This document shows, one piece after another, positions 33,601 through 41,852 of a stretch of 64,000 nucleotides of DNA. Below the pieces are notes generated by a model. It was not told the origin of the DNA, searched no databases, and saw nothing but the letters and a program-made list of their open reading frames with translations. The stretch lies in the NCBI GenBank assembly GCA_036705565.1, contig JAUBUY010000011.1; one strand, written 5' to 3'. The stretch's first letter is position 1. Each line of letters begins with the position of its first letter. The stretch comes from Microcoleus sp036705565 (GTDB lineage: Bacteria > Cyanobacteriota > Cyanobacteriia > Cyanobacteriales > Microcoleaceae). A program made the translations under genes and the position numbers.

Positions 33601-34330
33601 CTCTTCCGATGTTCCCCAATACGTGCAAACTGATGATGTTAAGTTGCGACAAGTGCTAATTAACTTATTAGATAATGCGGTTAAATTTACCCCTTCCGGT
33701 TCAGTTTCAGTTACTGTGGAGCCGAATAAAAAACAAATAATTAAGCCTATATTGAACGAAGCTTTTGATTTTGTGGAAACTCAAAAGACAGTCATTATTT
33801 CCTTTGCCATAGCAGATACAGGAGTTGGTATTTTCCCGGACAAATTAGAAAGCATATTTGAATTATTGGTGCAAACTGCATCTGAAAAAAAAGTTCAAAC
33901 AGGTACGGGTTTAGGATTAAATATCAGCCGCGAGTTCATAAGATTAATGGGGGGCGACATTACCGTCGAGAGCGAAGTGGGACAAGGGACTGTCTTCAAG
34001 TTTGATATTCAAGTTGTTACCGCAACGGGTGCTGGTGAAGTCATCAATAAATATGTTGAAGTCAAGGATTTATCGCCGAGTTCAAGTATGGTACAAGAAA
34101 AAATATCTGATAGTGCTGCAATATTTACGCTGGACTCCAAGCCGAAAGTTTCCCCAGAATGGGCGAGAACTCTAAAACAGGCAGTCCGTGAGGCTGACTT
34201 CGATTTGATTGCCACAACTATTGAGGAAATCGGCAGCGATAATGATGTTTTTGCGGAAGTTCTGAGGAATCATCTATATAATTTTGATTATCAAAAAATA
34301 CTAGATTTGATGGCTGAAATTGAGCGATAG
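30665..34330 (+). CDS. Cache-HAMP-PAS(3) sensor histidine kinase
   Basis: The 1221-residue membrane kinase has two membrane helices (~residues 20-43 and 360-383) bracketing an extracytoplasmic dCache-like domain (RPWYKEAV, WTSIYRGFTPGTVFIAAS, VCAVDFSLSELQQYL). A HAMP (~380-433), three PAS segments (~440-560, 615-735, 745-865), a HisKA with SHELRTPLN (His886) and a HATPase (LINLLDNAVKFTPSG, IADTGVGI, TGTGLGLNISREF) follow. It would sense a small periplasmic ligand and phosphorylate a separate response regulator; none is adjacent. The last ~60 residues (WARTLKQAVREADFDLIATT...) resemble the helical tail found after receiver domains in cyanobacterial hybrid kinases, though the receiver itself is absent. 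Confidence 0.92.
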   Translation: MPLPRFASKTSQHQIKIPLRHLLVASFVLQIVAAVGIVGYLSFRNGDKAVEELAEKLIAETGKRVEEKLISFLEPTQWVNQLNASAIERGELNLQLEKPQPRGEKFLWQQMRSFKSIQWISFGAEKSGEYLGIWRNPTDRSLQIVAANKSTNFQNIYYATDGNGTRTAKLKAEPGTYDARLRPWYKEAVAANKPIWTSIYRGFTPGTVFIAASQPIRDRNGKLLGVCAVDFSLSELQQYLHRIKLSKTGQIFAIERSGLLIASSSQESPFRKMSGNPQLQRLNVLDSQTPIIRTAAKYLYEHFGGFGDIKQRQQLQFSRDGQEYFVEVLPFSDVYGLNWLIAIAVPESDFMGQINKNTRTTILLCWAALLLSTIAGVLTARWVTLPLLRLNEAAKDIAAREFDRAVAVSRLEEVGELAQSFNEMAAQLKKSFQALAESEEKFAQLVENLPVGVSAMTPGGAVIFMNSAGEQILGRGEMPDATATELAEAYQTYITGTDQLYPADQMPFARALSGFEVIAEDMDIRLDGKNIRLEVRALPVFDGGGNILYVLNVFKDITARKHAEQILADYNRTLEIEVVDRTIELASINARLQLEIEERQQAEKIIRQERDFNLKIIENSPIFFVAIDSEGKILLANNCMLEAVGYTATEVAGKDYLATFVPPSDRAGLHSIFTGVTAREQTVNEHRILTSDDRTLLVEWHGTPVLDEGGNLDFLFGFGIDIGDRKQAQLALQKSEALFHKLANTVPGELYIFVQHPDGSVKMEYISPRCREIQELEPEEIQNNSALLYEQMHPDDRSSHFEAIVKSATDLELFSHEWRIVTASGKLKWLQGYSRPELRENGDIVWHGIIIDTSDRKQAEQELQQAKEAAEAANKTKSLFLANMSHELRTPLNAILGFAQLMEPSTNLTLPEKENIKIIRRSGEHLLQVINQVLDLSKIEAGRMTLNAKTFDLYRLLGDVKNMFQIPAKNKGLQLIIDCSSDVPQYVQTDDVKLRQVLINLLDNAVKFTPSGSVSVTVEPNKKQIIKPILNEAFDFVETQKTVIISFAIADTGVGIFPDKLESIFELLVQTASEKKVQTGTGLGLNISREFIRLMGGDITVESEVGQGTVFKFDIQVVTATGAGEVINKYVEVKDLSPSSSMVQEKISDSAAIFTLDSKPKVSPEWARTLKQAVREADFDLIATTIEEIGSDNDVFAEVLRNHLYNFDYQKILDLMAEIER

Positions 34331-34536
34331 GGGGCTGAGCTTTCGAGTGCGCCGAAGCCCACCTTATCTATAAAGTAGCTGTTCTGCATAGATGCTCCCC
34401 GAACAGTTATTTTAGCTGCTGCCACAAGAGTCATGAGATGGCATAAGGTGTTCGTTCAGACTCTCAATACACTATGATAATCATGTTTGATTTACTGCTA
34501 ATAATTGAGTGGTTGACTTGACTTTTTTGAAGCTAA

Positions 34537-34588
34537 AGTTAACCCCCCCGATCGCCCTTTTGGTAAGGGTAAATCGAGGGGGTTAACT
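34537..34588. terminator. Bidirectional terminator-like inverted repeat
   Basis: AGTTAACCCCC(CC)CGAT and ATCGAGGGGGTTAACT form a ~14-bp stem with a ~20-base loop, between the convergent sensor kinase and M50 protease genes. CTTATTTG follows on the plus side and AGCTTCAAAAAAGT on the minus side, so a two-way terminator is likely. Confidence 0.55.
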
Positions 34589-34613
34589 CTTATTTGTCAA
34601 GTATCTGAGGATA

Positions 34614-35717
34614 TCAAGCAGGGTTCGCTTCGGCTCGTCTTTGTAACAGGCGGGCAATTTCAGCTTTTTCTACAAGTCCTACTAGGACACCGTTTTCGCG
34701 AATGACGGGGAGTTCTTGTACTTTGAGTTGTTCCAGAAGGGTGACGACTTCAAGGAGGGATAATTCTGGTTTGACTGTGGTGGAAAATTCGATCGGCTTC
34801 AGGAGTTCTTTGACTAAAACTTCGGGCCAGCGTCCGGTAGGAATGGTTTTGAGGTCATCAAGGTCGATCGCCCCTACCAATTGTCCGGCATCATCTGTTG
34901 CCAGGAACCTGCGCCAGGTTTGAGCGCTACCGATAACGTAGTTGTTGGCAAATTCTCTGAGGGACAAGTCTTGGGAGACGATCGGACTTTCGGGGGTAAC
35001 AGCATCTGCGGCTGTCAGGCCTGCCAGTTGATTTTGGACTGTGGCATATTGGGCCGATTGACCGGCATTTTGCAGTAAGAACCAACCGATTACTAAATTC
35101 CAAATATTGCCGAACACGCCTGTAGCAATGGCAATCCAACCAATTATTTGACCGACGCGGCTAGCAAAAATTACACCTTTGTAAGGGTTGCCAGTAATTT
35201 TCCAGACAATTGCTTTGAGGATGTTGCCACCGTCGAGGGGCAAACCGGGAATTAAGTTAAATAAGGCTAGAACTAAGTTGATGGAAGCTAAAAGTCCCAC
35301 GATGGCTGCTGCGGGGCCTGTGAGTCCAGCACCGATGCCTATGGCTGTTAACAAACCGGATAAAAATAAGCTAACCAACGGGCCTGCAATGGCTACCCAA
35401 AATGCTTCGGCTGGGGTTTTGGATTCTCTTTCTAAATTAGCCAGTCCGCCAAACAGAAATAGCGAAATCGATTTCACGCCAATTCCCTGTTTAATGGCTA
35501 CCCAACTGTGTCCTAATTCGTGGGCTAAGACGGAAGCAAATAACAGTAACGCTGTGAATAATCCCAGCATCCAGGGCGCTACGGGGCCCAATGTGGGAAA
35601 CAGGGCAGCTAATGCGCCGCCGTACTGCCAGGTTACTAAACCCAGAACTAAAAACCAAGATGCGTTGACAAAGAAGGGAATCCCAAACAGGTTGCCGACG
35701 CGAAATGTACCGTTCAT
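34614..35717 (-). CDS. Site-2-protease-like membrane metalloprotease with CBS pair
   Basis: The 367-residue protein has six hydrophobic helices with the zinc motif HELGH (residues 66-70) and the second metal site in LPLDGGNIL (~residue 160), the S2P/M50B layout, followed by a CBS pair (~225-360; VTPESPIVSQDLSL, PVIRENGVLVGLVEKAEIA). Such proteases cleave membrane-embedded substrates; CBS domains usually make them responsive to adenine nucleotides. The protein opens NGTFRVGNLFGIPFFVNASWF, typical of the cyanobacterial/archaeal branch. Substrate unknown; the gene is monocistronic. Confidence 0.9.
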   Translation of the reverse strand: MNGTFRVGNLFGIPFFVNASWFLVLGLVTWQYGGALAALFPTLGPVAPWMLGLFTALLLFASVLAHELGHSWVAIKQGIGVKSISLFLFGGLANLERESKTPAEAFWVAIAGPLVSLFLSGLLTAIGIGAGLTGPAAAIVGLLASINLVLALFNLIPGLPLDGGNILKAIVWKITGNPYKGVIFASRVGQIIGWIAIATGVFGNIWNLVIGWFLLQNAGQSAQYATVQNQLAGLTAADAVTPESPIVSQDLSLREFANNYVIGSAQTWRRFLATDDAGQLVGAIDLDDLKTIPTGRWPEVLVKELLKPIEFSTTVKPELSLLEVVTLLEQLKVQELPVIRENGVLVGLVEKAEIARLLQRRAEANPA

Positions 35718-36986
35718 AATGGCTACCTCTGATTTTACGAAGGAGAGGTTTTTCTCTCTGTCTCCTTATCGTAACGAAACGTAACGGCGATGTTAATGCT
35801 TCCATTAGGGTGTTATCCGTCTGTGGAGGTTCGGTTTGCGGAATCATCATTGGCAAATGCGGTTGAGTCCGCCTGGGGTTAAAAATCCCTGTCTGAAAGC
35901 GGAAGTCCTCGCTATGAGGGCTGATGAGGATATTTTCTTTTATTTTCTGTTTGAGTTTTGAGTCGGTTTTAACTCAATAAGCTGTGGAGCATTTAAACCA
36001 CTAACGAGTTTGTATGGTGCGTCAGGAGTGAACACTTACGCTTACAAGGGAAACACTTCTGTACGCTGGGCACCCTACTATCGTCTTTTAAATGCCGAAC
36101 AGCTTACGCTTGGGTTAAAACTGTTTATTCCGGGCGAGATCCTCCTCGCATCCCCCTTGCTAATCAGGGTGAATTAATTTTCGGAAAAATCAACTAAGCT
36201 GATTGGAGTAATTGCTGACGTTACCTGAAGGATTGAACTGGTTTATCTCGGCACTGAAAACCGAAAAGCAACTCACTGATATTTTCAAGTTGGTTAGCCA
36301 TCAATCTTAAAGCGCAGGGGTTGAGTATTCGTACTACTCATCCGATCTTTCGGGAGCATCTTAATATTTGTAAAAACACTTCTTCTGGCTCCTTCCTTCT
36401 GACTTTTTCCTCCTGCCCCGCAGCAAGATGGCCTCAAAACTCTAATTTATAGCTAGTCTGCTTTCATTGAGATGCTCCCTTGTCACCCTCCGCGATCGCA
36501 GAGCGTTATTATAACTTGATGAGGGAAAAGATCCCAAATGGCTTCTATAAATTGTACTTGACCACGAATTTCTTCATGTGGTACCCGCCACGTGATTTAT
36601 CCGTGGAATCAATCCAAAATCGAAAATCCTCAAGCCCCCGCATTTATCTGGCGCAAGTCAATTCTTTAATCTAAAATCTAAAATCTAAAATCTAAAATCG
36701 ATTGACTTTAGGGGCAAGATATAAAGGAGCATCCTGTCAATAGCGGTTCTTGTGAACCCATTTGAGATATTTATGGCGATCGACAGACAACGGGCGATCG
36801 ACTCGCACCCTCCAAGATGTCAAATGGGTTCTATACCAAATTAGATGAGCTTACCGGGCTTATTGTACCATATTCATTTGTTTAGATGGATGTGTTACTT
36901 TACTTGGAAATGGAAAAAGCCGTCGTAAAAGGACGGGGTTTTAAACCCAATCTTCTGATAAAAAACCCTCGCCTCACCCGTAAAAA
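35718..36986. other. 1.27-kb gene-poor spacer
   Basis: No convincing gene is present. A 32-codon frame from TTG at 36212 (MLTLPEGLNWFISALKTEK...) to TAA at 36310, with GGAG upstream, has protein-like codons and may be a remnant or a very small gene. At 36590-36700 lies a reverse-oriented copy of the CCGTGGAATCAATCC/TCTAAAA repeat seen at 21500-21600. AACCCATTTGA (36757-) and TCAAATGGGTT (36820-) can pair. The sequence 35990-36180 (GTGCGTCAGGAGTGAACACTTACG...) looks like decayed repeat or gene material I cannot identify. Confidence 0.4.
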
Positions 36987-38714
36987 ATGTTGCAAAATTT
37001 ATTGATTAAAGTACGAATTTATACTTGTTGCCTAACAGTCTTGGTGTTGGGTGGCTGCCAGCAACAGCTACAGCCAACCTTGCAGCAGCAGCGCAGCAAA
37101 CAGGGGATGGCAGTTTCCGCTCACCCTCTGGCGAGCGCTGCGGGGCTGGCCCTGCTGCAACAGGGCGGTAATGCAGTGGATGCGGCGGCTGCTACTGCTT
37201 TGGCGATTTCGGTGGTGGAGCCTTTTTCGGCGGGTATCGGGGGCGGGGGTTTTTTGCTCCTGCGGCGGGCCGAAACGGGGACTGTGCAAGCGCTGGATTT
37301 CCGGGAACGAGCTCCGCAACGGGCAGCGCGGGATATGTACCTCGACAAGCAAGGGAAGGTGCGCCAAAGGGCAAGTCTGGACGGGCATTTGGCGGCGGGT
37401 ATTCCGGGCACTGTTGCTGGACTTTATACGGTGCACCGCGAGTATGGTAAGTTGCCTTGGGCACAGGTGGTGGCGCCGGCGATCGCCCTGGCTGAAAAAG
37501 GCTTTCCGGTAAGTTCGCGGTTTACCACGGCTACCGGGCGACGACAGGAGGTGCTCAAAAAAAACCGGGCGGCGCGGGAGATTTTTACTCGTGGTGGCAT
37601 TTTATACCAGCCGGGTGAGCTTTTGGTGCAGCGGGATTTGGCGCGGACTTTGCGGCAGATTGCACAAAATCCCCAGAGTTTTTATACCGGGGACATTGCG
37701 CGGGCGATCGCCGCCGACATGGCTAAAAATGGCGGCATTATCACTCTCGAAGATTTGAAAAACTATACGCCGATTTGGCGAAATCCGGTTTGTGGCAACT
37801 TTCGCAGTTACGAAATTTGCGCGATGTCGCCTCCTTCTTCCGGCGGCGTTCATTTGTTGCAAATCTTAAATATTCTGGGAGATACGGATCTCAAGAGGTT
37901 GGGAAGGCAAAGTCCAGATACTTTGCACTTGCTGGCGGAGAGTATGAGGATTGCTTATGCCGATCGGGCTGAGTATTTGGGCGACCCGGATTTTGTGAGT
38001 GTACCAGTCAAAGCTCTAACTAGCACCAATTATGCCAAATTGAGACGATCGCAAATCCAAATGTCAAAAGCCAGACCCTCCAGCGAGGTAAAAGCTGTTG
38101 ACGCTGAAACTTTGAACCGTCTCCTGTGGGAGTCTCCCGAAACTACCCACCTCACGGTAGTTGACAAAGAGCGCAATGTGGTATCTTTGACGTTTACAGT
38201 GAATGGCGGTTTTGGGGCTGGAGTCGTGGCTGCAGGTACGGGAATTTTGCTCAACAACGAGATGGATGATTTTGCAGCGGCGCCAGGAGTGCCGAATTTG
38301 TTTGGTTTGGTGGGCGGGGAGGCAAATTCGATCGCCCCTGGGAAAACTCCTTTATCCAGCATGACGCCGGTCATCGTGACAGAAAATGGCAAATTTCGCC
38401 TCGCTGCGGGGGCTCCCGGAGGCAGCACGATTATTACTACGGTGTTGCAAATTGTGCTGAATGTGTTGGTTTACGACATGAATGTTGGTGAGGCTGTATC
38501 CGCACCGAGGATTCACCATCAGTGGCTGCCCGATCGCCTGATGGTGGAACGGGGAGGTTTTGAGGCTGCGACGCTTTCGGAGTTGCGGCGGCGGGGACAC
38601 CAGATTGTCGAAGGTGATGGCTGGGGCAATGCCAATGCGATCGTCCTGACTGCGGATGGTTGGTTGGAAGGGGCTGCCGATCGGCGCGGCGAAGGAGAAG
38701 CAAGGGGATTTTAG
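36987..38714 (+). CDS. ggt: Gamma-glutamyltransferase, lipoprotein type
   Basis: The 575-residue protein is a GGT/Ntn hydrolase proenzyme. A signal segment ending in lipobox LGGC (Cys24) suggests export and lipid anchoring. The large-subunit signature GGNAVDAAAATALAISVVEP and GIGGGGFLLLR are present, the self-cleavage site precedes TTHLTVVD (nucleophile Thr386), and the small subunit has PLSSMTPVIV and GAPGGSTIITTVLQ. It transfers or hydrolyses the gamma-glutamyl group of glutathione and related peptides in the periplasm. Size and motif order are normal. No operon partner is visible; a TAGATTTTA repeat follows. Confidence 0.93.
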   Translation: MLQNLLIKVRIYTCCLTVLVLGGCQQQLQPTLQQQRSKQGMAVSAHPLASAAGLALLQQGGNAVDAAAATALAISVVEPFSAGIGGGGFLLLRRAETGTVQALDFRERAPQRAARDMYLDKQGKVRQRASLDGHLAAGIPGTVAGLYTVHREYGKLPWAQVVAPAIALAEKGFPVSSRFTTATGRRQEVLKKNRAAREIFTRGGILYQPGELLVQRDLARTLRQIAQNPQSFYTGDIARAIAADMAKNGGIITLEDLKNYTPIWRNPVCGNFRSYEICAMSPPSSGGVHLLQILNILGDTDLKRLGRQSPDTLHLLAESMRIAYADRAEYLGDPDFVSVPVKALTSTNYAKLRRSQIQMSKARPSSEVKAVDAETLNRLLWESPETTHLTVVDKERNVVSLTFTVNGGFGAGVVAAGTGILLNNEMDDFAAAPGVPNLFGLVGGEANSIAPGKTPLSSMTPVIVTENGKFRLAAGAPGGSTIITTVLQIVLNVLVYDMNVGEAVSAPRIHHQWLPDRLMVERGGFEAATLSELRRRGHQIVEGDGWGNANAIVLTADGWLEGAADRRGEGEARGF

Positions 38715-39241
38715 TCAACAGTCAGTCGATTAGAGATTTTAGACTTCGACGCGCCGTCGAGTCGCACTCAGTCGAAGGATTTTAGATTTACTCCAGAGAT
38801 CAATCTGGGATATTGAACTAGGGTCAAAAATTTTGATCTCTCTACGACAGGAATCGGGGGCTTGTATGGTTTTTTTGGGCGAGGTCATCTTTCATGAGTC
38901 ATGAGTCCTTAGCTATTAGTCATCTTTCATGAGTCATGAGTCCTTAGCTATTAGTCATGAGTCATTTTGGAGAGTCCCAACGGTATCAAAACCAGGTTTT
39001 TTGGGTTGCCAGTGCGTAAGGGATAAAATTATTAGTCTGTGTACTTGTATTTTTGCCTCCGTATTTTTGCGCTGAGGTTTATAGGCTGACAAACTGCCAA
39101 TAACTACAAAAAAAAATAACCACACAAAGCGTAAATCTACTTATATGTAAAGTTATTGTAAAGCTACTAGACATTAATAGTTATATAATGTAAAAATTAA
39201 GGTGTGCAGAGAATCAGGTTTGTATCTTTTAGGAAAAATTT
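38715..39241. other. Repeat-containing spacer upstream of the PEP-CTERM gene
   Basis: The spacer contains a TTTTAGA segment near 38733, GACGCGCCGTCGAGTCGCACTC palindromes at ~38750-38775 and the 35-bp direct repeats listed separately. The last 150 bases are AT-rich with ATAGTTATATAATG near 39178-39191, a possible -10 region for the next gene. Confidence 0.35.
38885..38964. repeat. Two 35-bp direct repeats made of heptamers
   Basis: Units start at 38885 and 38920. Each is five consecutive 7-mers: TCATCTT, TCATGAG, TCATGAG, TCCTTAG, CTATTAG. A partial third unit, TCATGAGTCA, follows. The exact 7-bp phasing links this to the other heptamer tracts in the window. Confidence 0.75.
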
Positions 39242-40123
39242 ATGATAATTACTCACAAAAATGCTGCCTTAACAGCTACATTAACTACTGCTCTGAGTTT
39301 GTTGGCAGCGCCAGCCATGGCATTTTCGGTAGGGGCAACGAATAACACTGAGACTTTGAAAAATAATTTATTGGGAGCTAATACAGTCGGCTTGAGTAAT
39401 TTTTCTGTTTCAATTACGGGTAATTCTGCTGCTTTTGGTACTTTCACTAATGACCCCTTCGGTTTGACATCAGGTGTTGTTCTGAGCACTGGTAGAGTCA
39501 CCGATATACCGGGTCAGAATCGGAAAGATAACTTCACGACAGAGGACAGCGATTTAAGCACGGATTTTGGTGCTAAGGGTGAACAAGGGGATACGACTCA
39601 GCTAAACCTCAGCTTTTTTGCTAATAGCACTGTTCAAAAGTTATTCTTTCAATATGTATTTGCTTCTGAGGAGTTTCCTGAGTTCGGCGGTTCTAATAAA
39701 TATAATGACAATTTTGAACTGCTGCTGAACGGCACTAATTTGGCAAAATTGAGCGACGGAAAAACTGTTACGATTAATAATCTTGTTCCCGATCCATATA
39801 ATCGCTCTAAAGATCACCCCGACTATATTGACAACCCAAGTTGGACAGGTATTGCTGCTAACATCGTTAAGCTCGACGGTTTTACTAAAGTTTTAGGTTT
39901 TGAGGGTTTGCTCAAGCAAAATCAGACGAATGTTCTCAGCATCCGCATTAAAGATGTGGGCGATGGCTATTTAGATTCTGCTGTATTTATTAAAGGCGGT
40001 TCTCTGGAGACGGTTCAACCTGAGCCGGTTCCCGAACCGATGACTGTGGGGGGTTTGATGGCGGGAGGCGCTATGCTGGCTGCTGGACGAAAGTTACGCA
40101 ATCGCCGTGGTGGAAGTAATTAA
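39242..40123 (+). CDS. Choice-of-anchor L domain protein with PEP-CTERM signal
   Basis: The 293-residue secreted protein has a signal peptide (cleavage likely after AMA, residue ~27), a choice-of-anchor L domain (TNDPFGLTSGVVLSTGRV, FQYVFASEEFPEF, DNFELLLNG, VDSAVF-like DSAVFIKGGS) and a C-terminal sorting tail VPEPMTVGGLMAGGAM followed by RKLRNRR. The PEP-CTERM tail directs processing by an exosortase and export linked to exopolysaccharide. No exosortase gene is in the window. The function is presumably surface or matrix-related. Confidence 0.88.
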   Translation: MIITHKNAALTATLTTALSLLAAPAMAFSVGATNNTETLKNNLLGANTVGLSNFSVSITGNSAAFGTFTNDPFGLTSGVVLSTGRVTDIPGQNRKDNFTTEDSDLSTDFGAKGEQGDTTQLNLSFFANSTVQKLFFQYVFASEEFPEFGGSNKYNDNFELLLNGTNLAKLSDGKTVTINNLVPDPYNRSKDHPDYIDNPSWTGIAANIVKLDGFTKVLGFEGLLKQNQTNVLSIRIKDVGDGYLDSAVFIKGGSLETVQPEPVPEPMTVGGLMAGGAMLAAGRKLRNRRGGSN

Positions 40124-40130
40124 TAAGGGA

Positions 40131-40255
40131 AGGAAGTTCGGCAACGGATTATGTAACGGATGTAACGGATATAACGGATGTAAAGGATAGAAGGAAGAAG
40201 GAAAAAGGAAGAAGGAAGAAGGAAGAAGGAAGAAGGAAGAAGGAAAAAACAGAAC
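40131..40255. repeat. TAACGGATG and AGAAGGA tandem repeats
   Basis: Copies of TAACGGATG (9-bp period, some with one change) at ~40150-40188 are followed by about eight AGAAGGA heptamers at ~40190-40250. The start GGAAGTTCGGCAACGGAT is the same sequence found in frame inside the nuclease gene at 50459. Confidence 0.75.
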
Positions 40256-40631
40256 AGGAACCATGTTGGCGGTTGCTGTAATATGAATCTCGATTAGCCG
40301 TGTTGGAGACAGAAAGGGGGTTTGATGAACGAACAAACCTCGTTGCAGTTGTTGAACCGGGTAAAAAAACTCGGTTTGTGCGATCGCGATCGCGTAATAT
40401 CATGTCAAGTAATTTAAGCATTATGGGTACGCAGCGAGGAATGCAAGTCCTCATAGAATTCTGACGACGAACCGCCTCACTACGAACCAATTTTCTTGCG
40501 GTTGTTCTAGCGGACAGTATATAAGTTTTTATCCCAAATTCGCAAAGGGCGGATTTTTTTGTATTTGGAGTTGCAGCAAATATTGCGGGTAAAACCCGCG
40601 TCTACCACCACTGACTAAAAACTAAATATAT
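40256..40631. other. Spacer without a gene
   Basis: A GTAATATCATGTCAAGTAA at ~40396 resembles one end of the family 1 MITE, but no second end is found. CGCGATCGCGATCGCG at ~40380 is a doubled HIP1 site. AAACCCGC-type motifs occur near 40590. No ORF is supported. Confidence 0.35.
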
Positions 40632-41744
40632 TTAGCTATGAACAGTACCGTCGGGTAAGATTGTACCTGTTAATGTAGTCCGGGTAAGTTTGACCATAAC
40701 TCGATCGCCGTAACCAATTTTCGCTCCTGTCAAGTCAGCACCGCTCAAGTCAGCACCGCTCAAATCGGCTCCGATTAAGTTGGTTTCTCTCAAGTTGGCA
40801 TTGATCAAACAAGCTCCTAACAAATTAGCCCTGAACAAGTTAGCTTGGTGCAAATTCGCGCCTGTGAGATTGACGTTGTGTAGAAAAGCATCACTTAAGT
40901 CGGCTTCACTCAGGTTTGCATTGCTCAAGTTTCTCCCTGAAAAATCCTTTTCTTTTAAGGAAGCTCCTTTGAAGTTGGAACCGCTCAAATCGGGAGCTTG
41001 GGGCCCCGCTTGGCGGTAAGACTGAGATGGCGGGGGCTGCGATTGGTAGCGGGAGGCCTCTGAATAGGGCCCTGCAGGGTTTCCCCCATAGTTTCCCGCA
41101 TAATTTCCAGGATATTTCCCTGAAGAGGGTTCAGAAGAGTAGCGGGGTTCTTTTGGGGTGGCTGGTGGTGGCTGAGTGTTTTGCTGCTGGGTGTTTGGAT
41201 ACTGAGTATTTCTGTACTGAGTGTTTTGGTACTGAGTATTGGGTTGCTGAGCGTTTTGGTACTGAGTGTTTTGTTGCTGAGTGTTTCTGTACTGAGCGTT
41301 TTGTTGCTGGGTAGTTTGTTGCTGAGTATTTCTGTACTGAGCGTTTTGTTGCTGGGTAGTTTGTTGCTGAGTGTTTCTGTACTGAGCGTTTTGTTGCTGG
41401 GTAGTTTGTTGCTGAGTATTTCTGTACTGAGCGTTTTGTTGCTGGGTAGTTTGTTGCTGGGTATGTTTGTGCTGGGTGTTTTGTTGCTGGGTGTGTTTGT
41501 GCTGAGTATGTTTGTGCTGAACGTTTTGATTCTGACCTCTTGGTTGAATCGATCGCAATTGTTCGCGAGCTTGATTAATTTCCTTAATCTTCTCTTCAGC
41601 TTTCTGTAGTAGTCTGGGATTGTCTTTGGGGATGCGATCGGGGTGCCAAATGAACGCTAAATCCTTGTAGGCTTGGCTAATTTCTTCTCTGGAAGCTCCC
41701 GGCAACAGTCCCAGCACTTTATAGTATTGGTCGAGGTCGTTCAT
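40632..41744 (-). CDS. J-domain protein with Gln/Asn-rich repeats and pentapeptide repeats
   Basis: The 370-residue protein has three parts. Residues 1-65 are a J domain (YYKVLGLLPGASREEI, HPD at 35-37, then a basic/Glu helix), which stimulates Hsp70/DnaK. Residues 71-192 are a low-complexity Gln/Asn/Thr/His tract with four identical 15-residue units starting TQQQTTQQQNAQ, prion-like in composition. Residues 251-345 are pentapeptide repeats (ANLSEADLSDAFL, GADLSGADLSGADLTG) forming a right-handed beta-helix. No zinc finger or substrate-binding CTD is present, so it is a class C J protein that would recruit DnaK to a site or aggregate. The gene is monocistronic. The repeat tract makes length variation between strains likely. 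Confidence 0.9.
   Translation of the reverse strand: MNDLDQYYKVLGLLPGASREEISQAYKDLAFIWHPDRIPKDNPRLLQKAEEKIKEINQAREQLRSIQPRGQNQNVQHKHTQHKHTQQQNTQHKHTQQQTTQQQNAQYRNTQQQTTQQQNAQYRNTQQQTTQQQNAQYRNTQQQTTQQQNAQYRNTQQQNTQYQNAQQPNTQYQNTQYRNTQYPNTQQQNTQPPPATPKEPRYSSEPSSGKYPGNYAGNYGGNPAGPYSEASRYQSQPPPSQSYRQAGPQAPDLSGSNFKGASLKEKDFSGRNLSNANLSEADLSDAFLHNVNLTGANLHQANLFRANLLGACLINANLRETNLIGADLSGADLSGADLTGAKIGYGDRVMVKLTRTTLTGTILPDGTVHS
41283..41462. repeat. Four 45-bp in-frame minisatellite units
   Basis: Four tandem 45-bp units encode the 15-residue Gln/Asn-rich repeat of the J-domain protein (residues 95-154). Units are near-identical at the DNA level, differing mainly by one A/G change (TGAGTATTT versus TGAGTGTTT). 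Diverged half-units continue on both sides. Confidence 0.85.
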
Positions 41745-41852
41745 TGTACCACCTTTCGCTTTAAGAAATTAGAAATTAAAAATTAAGATCGGAGCAAAAG
41801 CCGTTCTCAAAGCTTGCGTGTCCGATCGTACATTAGATGAACAATAACTCAG

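Noticed and set aside
36480..36674. A 64-codon plus-strand frame
   Set aside because: Its second half is spacer repeat (CCGTGGAATCAATCC and TCTAAAA), and no start context supports it.
41181..41609. A 142-codon plus-strand frame of Leu/Ser/Val repeats that looks like a membrane protein
   Set aside because: It is the antisense reading of the Gln/Asn-rich repeats of the J-domain gene; no ribosome site and composition dictated by the repeats.
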